Assembly (NCBI GenBank): GCA_008682415.1
Contig: VANK01000002.1
Span: forward strand, 248,001 to 312,000
Direction of reading: 5' to 3'
Source: Acidobacteria bacterium AB60
Lineage (GTDB): Bacteria; Acidobacteriota; Terriglobia; Terriglobales; Acidobacteriaceae
DNA length: 64,000 nucleotides
Part shown: piece by piece, positions 56,251 through 64,000 of the stretch
Layout of the letters: every line of letters starts with the position of its first letter
Position numbering within the stretch: the first letter of the stretch is position 1
Position numbers and translations under genes: made by a program
The notes under the pieces: generated by a model
The model's database searches: none
What the model saw: only the letters and a program-made list of their open reading frames with translations
Told to the model about the DNA's origin: nothing

Positions 56251-57724
56251 TTCGCCCCGGAGGAAGATTGCGGGGTTCTTCGGCAGCTATCCGGCGCAGC
56301 TCGCGCGCCAGGTAGGAATCTGAGGCAGGATCCACCGTGCGCAGGTCCAACAGCACCCGACCGCCCTCGATGCGGCCGATGACGGGAGGATCAAGACCGC
56401 GCAAGACGCGCACGAGTTCATCTGAATTGAGACCGCAGTGTTTCAAGGAGATAGCGCAACTCCTCACCCGCGCGGTGGGTGCAGTACCCCCTCCGAGCAC
56501 GCTCGCTACTTCAACCACCTCGGCTGTCAAATCCTGTTTCGAAACCTGTTCCGTGATCCCGAGACAACGACGGCCAATCTCTTCGACACTTGTGGCTAGC
56601 ATCTTCAAAACGGGCAATCCGCTCGCGTTCTCCAGGTACTGATGCAATGTCGCTTCGAGCGCAGCATAGCCAAGCTTATCAACCCGATAGGTACGGAAAA
56701 GAGGGTTCTGGCGGATTCGGTCAATCATGGGCTGCGTGCCTAAAAGGATCCCGCACTGGGGGCCGCCGAACAGTTTATCTCCGCTTGCCGCGATAAGATC
56801 ACACTGCGCTCGGATGCTGCTGACGATCGTAGACTCACCCGAGATTCCGTACGAATCAAGGCTCTCGACGAGGCCGGTGCCCTGATCGTGGAATACGGGC
56901 ACGTTGAGTCGCCTTCCGAGCTCCATCAGGCCTTCCAAGCCGGGCCGCTCAACAAACCCCTGCATGCTGAAATTGGATTGATGCACACGCAGGATCAGAG
57001 CTGAGTTTGGTGTGATCGCCCGCTCATAATCAGCAATGCGCGTGCGATTCGTGGTTCCCACTTCCCTGAGAACGGCTCCGGACGCCTGGAGAATCTCAGG
57101 AATTCGAAAGCCTCCCCCAATTTCGACGAGTTCACCCCGCGATACAAGAACTTCTTGCCCTTTGGCAAGCGCATGGAGTGCCAAGAAAGCGGCCGCAGCA
57201 CAATTATTAACAATGAGAGCGCGATACGTCTCGCCAAGACGACCAACTCCCGCCTTGGACTGCAGTACGTCTAGCAGCAGGGACTCTGTGTGAATGTCGC
57301 GCTTGCCGCGGGCTCCTGTTTCAAGATCGAATTCGAGGTTGCAGTACCCGCAGGCGATGTCAGTCACATGCTGCATGGCCTCGCGGCTAAGAAGTGCTCG
57401 CCCAAGATTGGTGTGAAGCAGAACTCCAGTTGCGTTGATGACGGGGCGGAGAGAATAGAGCCTTTGCTTCCGGAGTTCCTTCTCAATGGCAGAGGGAAGT
57501 TCGGCGATACGATTTTTCAGGCCGTCACGCGAGTGGTTGCCGAGTGCGATCTCCATTCGGAGTACTTCAAGGTGAGTGCGGCACGCCTGCACGATTTGGC
57601 CCCGTGCGTAAGATCGAAGCAAAATCTGTATCGGCTCAGCGATCAGCAATTCGTGGACAGAGGGCAGCTCACGGAAAAGATGCGCCAGGCTATCCGAGAC
57701 AGGTTCGGGAGCTTGCTCCATCAT
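56243..57724 (-). CDS. selA: L-seryl-tRNA(Sec) selenium transferase SelA
   Basis: About 493 aa from the ATG at 57724 with GGAG 7 bp upstream; a TTG at 57745 is possible and overlaps the selD stop. It converts seryl-tRNA(Sec) to selenocysteyl-tRNA(Sec) with selenophosphate, using PLP. Family sequence: INATGVLLHTNLGRALLS, NNCAAAAFLALHALAKGQEV, RVHQSNFSMQGF and the PLP lysine in SGDKLFGGPQCGI (about residue 317). Confidence 0.97.
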   Translation of the reverse strand: MMEQAPEPVSDSLAHLFRELPSVHELLIAEPIQILLRSYARGQIVQACRTHLEVLRMEIALGNHSRDGLKNRIAELPSAIEKELRKQRLYSLRPVINATGVLLHTNLGRALLSREAMQHVTDIACGYCNLEFDLETGARGKRDIHTESLLLDVLQSKAGVGRLGETYRALIVNNCAAAAFLALHALAKGQEVLVSRGELVEIGGGFRIPEILQASGAVLREVGTTNRTRIADYERAITPNSALILRVHQSNFSMQGFVERPGLEGLMELGRRLNVPVFHDQGTGLVESLDSYGISGESTIVSSIRAQCDLIAASGDKLFGGPQCGILLGTQPMIDRIRQNPLFRTYRVDKLGYAALEATLHQYLENASGLPVLKMLATSVEEIGRRCLGITEQVSKQDLTAEVVEVASVLGGGTAPTARVRSCAISLKHCGLNSDELVRVLRGLDPPVIGRIEGGRVLLDLRTVDPASDSYLARELRRIAAEEPRNLPPGRNG

Positions 57725-57741
57725 CGATGCGCTCCATCTGC

Positions 57742-58782
57742 TCAACGGAGGATAATCCGCGGTTCCCCATCGAGAACGGTTCCGATTCGGACCGCCCCTA
57801 ATCCGGCCTCGAGCAAAGAGGCAAGAATTGCAGTTGAAGCCGCCTCGGATACGCTAAGCAAAAGACCACCAGAAGTTTGAGGGTCGAACATAAGGGTATA
57901 GATCTCCTCGGAGATCTTGGCCGAGGGATCCACGCAGACGAGGCACTCGGCGTACTCTCGGTTCGATAGCAGGCCCCCCGGAATGGTTCCCAGGGCAATG
58001 GCATCGAGCGCGCCCGCCAAACGCGGCACCTTTTCCGTCTCGATCTCCAGGGCTACACGGCTGGCGAGCGCGACCTCGCGCCCATGACCCATAAGGCCGA
58101 AGCCGGTGATGTCGGTCATGCCGTGTACTCCCTCATGGGCAGAAGCGGCAGTCGCGGCCGTCAGATTGAGTGCAGTCATCGATTGGACAGCCGCATCAAC
58201 CCAGCTCTCTTGGGCCTTGCCGAGCTTTAGCGCCGTTGTGATCACTCCTGTCCCTAGAGGCTTGGTCAACAACAGAGCGTCGCCGGGACGGGCACCCGCG
58301 TTTGTATAGACTCTTTGGGGATCGATCAGGCCGGTGACCGCATAGCCGAACTTCATCTCCGGGTCCCGAACACTATGGCCCCCGACGATGGTACATCCGG
58401 CCTCCCTCATCTTTTCCAGTCCACCGCGCAGTGTCTGCCCCAGAACGTCCAGATCTCCGTCCTGGGGATAACAGACAATCGCGAGCGAAGTGAGGGGTCG
58501 GCCACCCATTGCATAAACATCGCTCAACGCATTCGCCGCCGCGATCTGGCCGAACGTAAACGGATCGTCCACCATGGGAGTAAAGAAATCAACGGTTTGG
58601 ACGACCGCGAGATGATCGCTGATTCGGTAGACGCCGGCGTCGTCGGACTGATCGAACCCCACCAGGAGATTTGGGTCGATTTGCTGCGGAAGCCGGTCTA
58701 GAACCGCCCGTAACGAACCTGGAGCAAGTTTGCTCGCGCATCCTCCAGCCTTCACGTGTTGCGTCAATCGCATAGAATTCAT
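57742..58782 (-). CDS. selD: Selenide, water dikinase (selenophosphate synthase) SelD
   Basis: The gene encodes 346 aa. It makes selenophosphate from selenide and ATP. The glycine-rich N-terminal catalytic segment GGCASKL gives Cys15 and Lys18, so this SelD uses Cys, not Sec. DDAGVYRISDHLAVVQTVDF, GGHSVRDPEMKFGYAVTGLI and DPQTSGGLLLSV are conserved. It is the first gene of the selDAB operon, divergent from tRNA-Sec 78 bp away. Confidence 0.97.
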   Translation of the reverse strand: MNSMRLTQHVKAGGCASKLAPGSLRAVLDRLPQQIDPNLLVGFDQSDDAGVYRISDHLAVVQTVDFFTPMVDDPFTFGQIAAANALSDVYAMGGRPLTSLAIVCYPQDGDLDVLGQTLRGGLEKMREAGCTIVGGHSVRDPEMKFGYAVTGLIDPQRVYTNAGARPGDALLLTKPLGTGVITTALKLGKAQESWVDAAVQSMTALNLTAATAASAHEGVHGMTDITGFGLMGHGREVALASRVALEIETEKVPRLAGALDAIALGTIPGGLLSNREYAECLVCVDPSAKISEEIYTLMFDPQTSGGLLLSVSEAASTAILASLLEAGLGAVRIGTVLDGEPRIILR

Positions 58783-58832
58783 CCGGCAACAGGCATTCGC
58801 TTTGCTCCCTCAGGTGAAGGCGAACGAATCCG

Positions 58833-58839
58833 TATTATA
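58833..58839. promoter_or_regulatory. Shared -10 region of selDAB and tRNA-Sec
   Basis: The sequence TATTATA here reads TATAAT on the minus strand (58839-58834, towards selD) and TATTAT on the plus strand (58833-58838, towards tRNA-Sec). Neither direction has a clear -35. The 78-bp gap allows only a compact bidirectional control region. Confidence 0.4.
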
Positions 58840-58860
58840 GAAGGAGGCGCCAAATTGGAT

Positions 58861-58955
58861 GGAAGTGCTTGGGCTCCGGTGATCCTCCCGGTCTTCAAAA
58901 CCGGCGGTCGTCCTTGACGGGCGACGGTGTGTTCGACTCACACGCACTTCCGCCA
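58861..58955 (+). tRNA. selC: Selenocysteine tRNA (TCA)
   Basis: 95 nt with an encoded CCA. The acceptor stem has 8 bp (GGAAGTGC/GCACTTCC) and the T stem 5 bp (GTGTG/CACAC), giving the 8+5 arrangement of bacterial tRNA-Sec. The anticodon arm is CCGGT-CTTCAAA-ACCGG with anticodon TCA, reading UGA. A long variable arm (GTCGTCC/GGGCGAC) and the D loop TCCGGTGA complete the match to E. coli selC. The discriminator is G. Confidence 0.97.
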
Positions 58956-59284
58956 GCCAGGTGGATGGGTTCAGAACCAGCGGCCGGCTGAGCTTCATCG
59001 TTATCTGGCTTCCGTCTCAGCCTTTTCCCGCAGCTGTCAGTTGAGGAAGGCTCATCGCAAGCCCACCGCACAGGCGCAAATCTGACCTGTAGGGCCGACG
59101 TTCTCAAGATCAGGCGCTGAGTTGAAGTGATCGAGTCTCCGGAGCGGGCTGGTGTCCACGCGAACGGGTTGGTGAGATGAGCGCTCTCCCGGTGCAACGT
59201 ACGATGTAGCGAACCGCCCGACCGCAAATCGCGAGCGGCGGTTGGAATCGAACCCGCCGCTCTTCCGTGTCAACTAGCCGCGGA
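58956..59284. other. Intergenic region with a tRNA-Val(GAC)-like fragment
   Basis: No gene is supported. On the minus strand around 59225-59275 the sequence reads TTGACACGGAAGAG followed by GGCGGGTTCGATTCC, which looks like the anticodon loop, variable region and T arm of tRNA-Val(GAC). The acceptor does not pair properly and the 5' half is absent, so it is a decayed fragment or chance. It ends where the truncated IS begins. Confidence 0.3.
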
Positions 59285-59485
59285 ATTGTAAACCAGGAGT
59301 GTGGCGTCAGTCAGGCAACGATCTACACATGGAAGGCCAAGTACGGTGGCGTGGATGTGAGCGAGGCACAGCGATTGCGATCGCTCGAGGATGAGAACTC
59401 GCGTTTGAAGCGCCTGGTAGCAGATCTGAGCCTGGACAAGGAGATGCTGAAGGCGGTGATCGCAAAAAACGGCCTCAGCTCGTAG
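59285..59485 (+). pseudogene. IS3-family OrfA, 5'-truncated
   Basis: The C-terminal ~65 residues of OrfA are open: ECGVSQATIYTWKAKYGGVD (end of the helix-turn-helix) then a leucine-zipper region RLRSLEDENSRLKRLVADLS. A full OrfA of this group has about 87 residues; the first ~22 are missing with the left end of the element. Confidence 0.8.
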
Positions 59486-59519
59486 ACCGAAGGACGGATG
59501 CTCACTGGCTTTGTACACA

Positions 59520-59835
59520 GTATGAGGCCAGTGAGCGCCGGGTATGCGGGCTGCTGTCGATTGCGGTTTCGAGTTATCGGTATCAATCGCGGCGATCGGA
59601 TGAGTCGCTGCGCGAGAAGCTGACGCGGCTTGCCAGAGAGAAGCCGCTCTATGGATATCGGAGGTTGCAGGTGCTGGTAGAGCGTGAGGGCGAGCGAGTG
59701 AACCATAAGCGATTGTGGCGGGTGTATCGCGAAGCGGGCTTGTGCCTGAAGCGGAAGAAGCGCCGGCACTGCATACGCATCGGCTTGCCGCGACCGTACT
59801 GACGGGCGCCAACCAGGAGTGGGCACTCGATTTCG
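59520..59835 (+). pseudogene. IS3-family OrfB (transposase), 5' fragment
   Basis: In frame, SERRVCGLLSIAVSSYRYQS, REKPLYGYRRLQVLVERE and RLWRVYREAGLCLKRKKR are the N-terminal and linker part of OrfB. A frameshift follows at about 59800, after which ANQEWALDF, the start of the integrase core, is read in another frame. The intron begins immediately after this. Confidence 0.8.
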
Positions 59836-59862
59836 GAGCGCCATGAGCACATCCGACTCAGC

Positions 59863-60893
59863 ATGTGTCCGAAGGTGAAGGCTGAAGATGGCCGACGCCA
59901 GAAGACGCCCTATCACTGGGTCATCGAAGGGGACATCAAGGGCTGTTTCGACAACATCGATCATCACCAGCTGATGGAGCGGGTTCGCGCCCGCGTCACC
60001 GACGGGAAAATGACGAAGTTGATTACGCAGTTCCTGAAGGCCGGAGTTCTGGCAGACGGCTTTTTGCTGCCAACAGACAAAGGCATTCCACAAGGTGGTG
60101 TGATCTCACCGTTGCTTGCAAACATCGCCCTCGGCGTTATCGAGGAACAATACGAGCGATGGACACATCATCGTCGAAAGATCCAGGCCCGTCGCAAGAG
60201 CGATGCTCAAACGGCGGCGATGTGGGCACGCACAACTGATCGCAATGCTGGACGGCCGGTGTTCTTCCCGATACGATATGCAGATGACTTCCTGGTCCTC
60301 GTCTCAGGAACTCGTGAGCAGGCTGAACAGGAAGGGCCGAGCTCGCAAGATACCTGAACGATACCATGGGGTTGGAGCTATCCATCGAGAAGACGCGAGT
60401 CTCCGATCTGAAGGAGGGGTTTCAATTCCTCAGTCAGCGCGTGCGCTACAAGTGGCATGGCCGCTTCGGCTATATGCCGAGGATCGAGATCCCGCCCAGT
60501 AAACGAGCGGACCTTCGGCACCGAGTGAAGCAGTTGACCGCTCGCAACACAACACACTGGTCACTGCCTCAACTTCTCCAGCGACTCAATCCTCTTCTGC
60601 GAGGATGGGGAAACTACTATCGCTTCTGCACCGGCGCTAGCCGCCAGTTCTCAACGCTCGACTTCTATGTCGGCGATTGCATCTGGCGGTGGCTGATGAA
60701 GAAGCATAAGCATCTCCATCGCAAGCGGACTCGGTTAGTACGAGTGCCGAGTCTTCTTCGTCCGACACGAAAAGTCTGGCGGGAAGGACGAACAGAACAG
60801 TTCCTTCTCTCCATGCTCCGCGTCGAGCGCTTTCGCAGAGGTTGGATGCGCACACCTGCATACATCTGTGTTCCCGGAGAGCCGGATGCATAA
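59863..60893 (+). pseudogene. Group II intron reverse transcriptase/maturase, truncated and frameshifted
   Basis: The first frame (59863-60357) reads GDIKGCFDNIDHHQLMERVR, KGIPQGGVISPLLANIAL and IRYADDFLVLVSG, the RT palm with YADD. It runs off frame at about 60330, where one A appears lost. The second frame (60366-60893) continues MGLELSIEKTRVSDLKEGFQ and the maturase region LNPLLRGWGNYYRFCTGAS. RT0-RT2 are absent at the N-terminus. Not functional as read. Confidence 0.85.
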
Positions 60894-60914
60894 CGAAAGG
60901 TGCATGTCCGGTTC
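60879..60914 (+). ncRNA. Group II intron domain V
   Basis: The stem-loop starts GAGCCGGATGC, turns at a CGAAAGG tetraloop-like segment, and closes with GTCCGGTTC, matching the domain V consensus GAGCCG...GAAA...CGGTTC. Domain VI and the 3' end follow within 61 nt. Confidence 0.8.
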
Positions 60915-60975
60915 GGAGGGCGGGCATCAGAGTCCAACGACAGAAATGTCGCACGGCGCTGATGCTCGACCCTAC

Positions 60976-61513
60976 CTCACGACGTGCTGGCTGCTGGCCG
61001 CAACATCCGCGTGCTGAGCGTCGTTGATGCCTTCACGCGAGAGTGTCTGGCGCTTGAGGTGGACACGGGCTTCGCCAGCCGACGCGTGACGCGCGTGTTG
61101 GATGAGATCGTCAGCCGGCGAGAACGGCCGCAAGCCATTCGCTGTGACAATGGCCCGGAGCTGACCAGTCGCCACTTTCTGGCATGGGCTTTGGATTCGA
61201 AGATCGAGCTGCGCCACATTCAGCCTGGCAAGCCAACTCAGAATGCCCACGTGGAAAGTTTCCATGGCCGCTTGCGAGAGAGGAGTGCCTGCGAGTCAGC
61301 TGGTTCATGAACCTGTTCGATGCACGAAGGAAAGTCTCTGACTGGAAGCTCGAGTATAAAGAACAACGGCCACACAGCAGCCTCGGCTACAAAACACCTG
61401 CCGAGTTTGCGCGTGCGGCACTAACCCTGAGCTATGGAAAAGACGCGGGCTCCGCCCACGTTGAAAACGCCCCTGGCGTTTTCAACTTTCCCACAGCTCC
61501 GGCTGCGGGGTAA
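60976..61513 (+). pseudogene. IS3-family OrfB (transposase), 3' fragment
   Basis: The integrase core resumes after the intron: DVLAAGRNIRVLSVVDAFTR, then IRCDNGPELTSRHFLAWALD (second Asp), and NAHVESFHGRLRE (Glu of the DDE triad). A frameshift near 61285 follows; the last part SWFMNLFDARRKVSDWKLEY and EQRPHSSLGYKTPAEFA is in another frame. The first Asp of DDE lies in VVDAF. Confidence 0.85.
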
Positions 61514-61523
61514 ATTTACTGGA

Positions 61524-62225
61524 TCACCTGTACGGAGACAGGGGCAGGTCATTACGACCGAGTGCGCGGATGTGATTCGATTTCGCCCATCCTAAATCGA
61601 CACGCGTGCATTCAAGCGCGGCGACTTCAAATCCCGCAGCCTCAAGAAGAGCTGATACGGACTGAGGAAAATAGAAGTTGATATGTTCGTGGATGCCGAT
61701 CTGTAGGCTTGATGTGCCTTGCACCCAGTCTTTGCGCTGTTGGTCCGAGACTTCCTGTGGGGTCTCAATGTAAAGACAACCACCATCCGCCACGTAGGAG
61801 CGCAATTTAGTAATAAGTTTCAACGGATCTGGCAGGTGCTCTACCACGTGTGCTAACAGCACCAGAGGATATACGCCCAATTCCGATTCTTCGTGCTCAG
61901 GCATGTGCAGTTCAATATGAATCGCGCCGCTACTGGGTGCCTGCGCGTCCACCGCTTCGTCGCCCAAACCTGGTGACGCTTCGACATCGGCAGAGATCGT
62001 CACCGGCAACAAAGCTGTTGGTCTGGTGCTTGCATCGGCCAACTGGCCTCGCTCGAATAGGCGACGCCACTTGAACACCCGGTTCGCGTTCACATCATGT
62101 GCCCGGGCAATCTCGGCTACGCTTGCACCTGGCTTCATCGTCAACTGCACGATCTCGAGCTTCTCTGAAGCCGTTCGCCTTTTCCTGCCACGCTGCCGTG
62201 AACCCGCAACCTCTGCATGTGTCAT
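61524..62225 (-). pseudogene. Chimeric ORF: IS66 TnpA start, methyltransferase fragment, IS3 end
   Basis: This 233-codon ORF is assembled from three sources. Residues 1-106 are IS66-family TnpA (EKLEIVQLTMKPGASVAEIA, VFKWRRLFERGQL, GAIHIEL). Residues about 107-225 are the C-terminal half of a class I SAM-dependent methyltransferase (LLAHVVEHLPDPLKLITKLR; LYIETPQE; HINFYFPQSVSALLEAAGFE). The last eight residues, DLPLSPYR, are read from the IS3 inverted repeat. The methyltransferase lacks its SAM-binding first half, so it should be inactive. It was probably once a neighbour of the FkbM gene in a glycan or polyketide-type cluster. Confidence 0.8.
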
Positions 62226-62283
62226 GCAGACATGCTTATCTGCCTGATCCCACTCGCGCCAGAGGGGACCTTCGGACGCTTAC
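61908..62283 (-). mobile_element. IS66-family element, left-end fragment
   Basis: The fragment runs from the terminal sequence GTAAGCGTCCGAAGG (minus strand, ending at 62283), a typical IS66 end, to the TnpA codon for the IHIEL motif. TnpB and the transposase TnpC are absent, so this is a one-ended remnant. Confidence 0.65.
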
Positions 62284-62635
62284 TGATAGCGTCTTCCTGA
62301 AAGGGAATCTTAGTTTGAATAAACGAGCAATCGCTGCAAACCTGTAATTCTACAAAAGCGTGCACTGAATATGCGAGAGAGAGAAGGTTTACAAGAATGC
62401 CCGCCACTTTGCGTGGCGGACTGCTTCACTCAACTTTGGGGTCGGCCCGGAGCAAGCTCCATCAGGAAGACGCGCTTGAAGGAAAAAGGGCTCCAGTCTG
62501 CCGATCGAGCCTATGTCTTGTAGATTTCGGACTCCACAATTACGGCATACACTCACTGATCACCTCTTCTCACGCAACCGGTCTGCACTAGCTTTGGTGC
62601 GAATATTCGCCACGACCACTTGGCGCAAAGAGCGG
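62284..62635. other. Gene-free gap beside the IS66 remnant
   Basis: I see no gene in these ~350 bp, which are less GC-rich than their surroundings. A hairpin with 7-bp arms CCGCCAC/GTGGCGG (62401-62419) is the only clear structure. It may be the remains of the 5' part of the broken methyltransferase locus or an intergenic spacer. Confidence 0.4.
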
Positions 62636-63823
62636 TTATGATTTTCGCGAAGACGGAACCGCATAACAGACCAAATCCCAACCCTCGATCATATGTGGCC
62701 TCAGGTAGAATGAGTAATCTGGATTGAAACTATGGATCAACAATGGTATGTTCCACAAGTCGCTCTGACGATGGTATGCGGAAATTGCCAAAATAGGGGC
62801 ATTTTCCCGAATCACTTTCTCGGCACCTTCGAGTGTCGCCATCTCAGAGCCCTCGATGTCCATTTTGATGAAAGTGACGGGATGACCTTCGAGGAGGTTA
62901 TCCAACGCAAGGCTCTCTACCTCTAGATCGCCTTTGCCGATCTGGGACGATGGGCCACTTCCCACTTCCATCATGACTTTCTCGTTGATCTTACCGGTCG
63001 CAGCGCGATAGAGCGTGATCTGTTTGGACAAGCTCGCAGGCAGCGAACTAACCCGTCTTTCCAGTTTTTCGAAATTGGCTGGATCGGGCTCGAACACGAC
63101 GGCACTCCTGAATGAATTGCCTGTCCATGCAAGGAACAGGCTAAGCGAATCGCCATCGAATCCGCCACAATCTACATAGACCTCATCCTTTTCGGCTTTG
63201 AATAAGTCATCGCGAAAGTAGATCGGCCCGGAGACGGGATCTGGCAGATTGTCGAAATCTCCTAGAAGCCGAAACCGAACCTGCGCGATATATTCGCGTC
63301 TGGACTGATCATCTGCCATTAAGTTGAAAGCCGCTTGCACCCGGTCTGCTTGAAGGTGAAGCTGATGTGGCAAATCAATCGTATAGTGTGGCAAAAAGGT
63401 GCCGCTGTATTTCCAATAGAGCGGCACAAAGGGAACGACTGTGGTGCAACCCAGCTTCTGCAATTGGGCTACGCGGCTTGCCATCCGATCTGTGCCGAGA
63501 GCACCCCACACGGTGATTACGAAAATCGCATCTTTGCCGTAGCGGCCAGCCGCATCGCTGGGGCTAGAAACGGTTAGCCCTTCCACATTTTCGCCCCCAC
63601 GGGCTGGGTTGTTATCAACGAAGCAGGCGGGTTGAATACCTAGCTCTCGTAGTCCCTTGAGCGTGCGTCTGCCAAGATTGCCCGCACCAAACAAGACGAT
63701 TTCCTGCGAACGGAAGTCAGCCAGTTGATCGAACAATCTGGCTTCTCGCTGCCGTGCCAACTCGGCCCCTTCGGCGAGCAAGGCGGCGAGTTGCTCATCA
63801 AGATTAGTACCGATACGACTCAT
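62636..63823 (-). CDS. FkbM-family methyltransferase
   Basis: The gene encodes 395 aa. The N-terminal ~140 residues carry a Rossmann-like segment, VLFGAGNLGRRTLKGLRELG, then FVDNNPA, as in sugar-modifying enzymes with a nucleotide-binding lead domain. The C-terminal ~220 residues are the FkbM O-methyltransferase: VYVDCGGFDGDSLSLFL, VVFEPDPANFEKLE and FIKMDIEGSEMATLEGAEKV. Such enzymes methylate sugars or polyketides; here, beside an SDR and a second methyltransferase remnant, a surface-glycan role is likely. Confidence 0.88.
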   Translation of the reverse strand: MSRIGTNLDEQLAALLAEGAELARQREARLFDQLADFRSQEIVLFGAGNLGRRTLKGLRELGIQPACFVDNNPARGGENVEGLTVSSPSDAAGRYGKDAIFVITVWGALGTDRMASRVAQLQKLGCTTVVPFVPLYWKYSGTFLPHYTIDLPHQLHLQADRVQAAFNLMADDQSRREYIAQVRFRLLGDFDNLPDPVSGPIYFRDDLFKAEKDEVYVDCGGFDGDSLSLFLAWTGNSFRSAVVFEPDPANFEKLERRVSSLPASLSKQITLYRAATGKINEKVMMEVGSGPSSQIGKGDLEVESLALDNLLEGHPVTFIKMDIEGSEMATLEGAEKVIRENAPILAISAYHRQSDLWNIPLLIHSFNPDYSFYLRPHMIEGWDLVCYAVPSSRKS

Positions 63824-63847
63824 GCAGTCTCCAGACCTATTGCGGCC

Positions 63848-64000
63848 CTACCAACAGGTGCGTCCGCCATCGATCACTAGGTTTGTTCCTGTCATATAAG
63901 AAGAGGCATCCGAGCACAGGAAGAGAATGGCGCCCTGGTATTCATTCCGATTCGCCATCCTTCCCAGAGGGATCAACTGTTCTAACCTGCTAAGAAATAC
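63848..64000 (-). CDS. SDR-family oxidoreductase, C-terminal part
   Basis: Fifty codons are visible before the window ends. The sequence [20 protein letters not shown] followed by [20 protein letters not shown] is the C-terminus of a classical short-chain dehydrogenase (the TG..LVIDGG ending). The gene lies 24 bp upstream of the FkbM gene on the same strand, so they are probably co-transcribed. Confidence 0.85.
   Translation of the reverse strand, partial: VFLSRLEQLIPLGRMANRNEYQGAILFLCSDASSYMTGTNLVIDGGRTCW

Larger units (their letters stand above)
59836..60975 (+). mobile_element. Group II intron remnant inside the transposase gene
   Basis: Removing 59836-60975 restores the transposase reading ...EWALDF / ..HDVLAAGRNIRVLSVVDAF, so these are the likely splice boundaries. 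The remnant starts GAGCG rather than the GTGYG consensus and ends CCCTAC. At 1.14 kb it is about half a full intron: RNA domains I-III and the first part of the reverse transcriptase are missing. Domain V is intact. Confidence 0.75.
59285..61551 (+). mobile_element. Truncated IS3-family element (IS407-like) interrupted by a group II intron
   Basis: OrfA and OrfB of an IS3-family element are recognisable but broken. The left end and the start of OrfA are missing. The right end, CAGGGGCAGGTCA at 61539-61551, has the form of an IS407-group inverted repeat. The element is interrupted at 59835/59836 by a group II intron remnant. Frameshifts in OrfB make it inactive. Confidence 0.75.

Noticed and set aside
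59863-60357. Functional reverse transcriptase (retron or DGR)
   Set aside because: GxxxxxGVISPLLANI, YADD, the maturase region and the adjacent domain V identify a group II intron RT; it is truncated and frameshifted.

Overview
The window is high-GC bacterial DNA and looks like an acidobacterium (class Terriglobia/Acidobacteriia). The evidence is a PadR-controlled ADOP-type permease, two BlaI/M56 regulator-peptidase pairs of which one carries a TIGR03435 'soil-associated' domain, extragenic palindromes between genes, and (CCCTATT)n heptamer tracts. Apart from the mobile-element scar near the right end it reads as ordinary chromosome.

Layout. 1-7.0 kb: two BlaI-type repressor/M56 peptidase units flank a periplasmic HtrA/Do protease and a PhyH-type dioxygenase, with heptamer repeats between. 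7.2-15.3 kb: a secreted hypothetical, a PadR repressor overlapping an ADOP permease, an N-terminally truncated second permease, and an anchored coiled-coil protein. 15.8-18.4 kb: a Tat-exported alpha-galactosidase-like protein and two small unknown ORFs. 18.4-29.7 kb: a carbon-storage region with an SDR reductase, malate synthase and isocitrate lyase (glyoxylate shunt), a divergent TPR/HTH regulator, and a class III polyhydroxyalkanoate set (phaA, phaB, phaC, a short phaE, a phasin, phaR). CTGC-N3-GCAG sites of the PhaR type lie upstream of both the phasin/phaR pair and the SDR, so one regulator may join the two modules. At 29.8 kb is an initiator tRNA-Met.

31.6-40.0 kb is a reductive pyrimidine catabolism cluster: NCS1 transporter, CoA-acylating semialdehyde dehydrogenase, carbamoylase, dihydropyrimidinase, and PreA/PreT dihydropyrimidine dehydrogenase. 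As read, preA carries a one-base frameshift. 40.6-45.0 kb is a single BcsA-BcsB cellulose synthase fusion with a PilZ domain. 45.0-48.3 kb holds two divergent operons, metallophosphoesterase/di-heme cytochrome c and ECF sigma/anti-sigma, sharing an inverted-repeat promoter region. 48.4-52.8 kb is a large Lhr helicase.

52.9-59.0 kb is the most notable part: a selenocysteine island. It contains selD, selA, selB and tRNA-Sec (anticodon UCA), together with two genes that simple ORF calling splits at an in-frame TGA: a deiodinase-like thioredoxin-fold protein (SYT-U-PPFR) and an AhpD-like protein (CPY-U). The machinery and two apparent clients sit side by side. 59.3-62.3 kb is a degraded nest: a 5'-truncated IS3-family element interrupted by a truncated group II intron, then a methyltransferase fragment caught between that IS and an IS66 fragment. 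The window ends with an FkbM methyltransferase and the C-terminus of an SDR.
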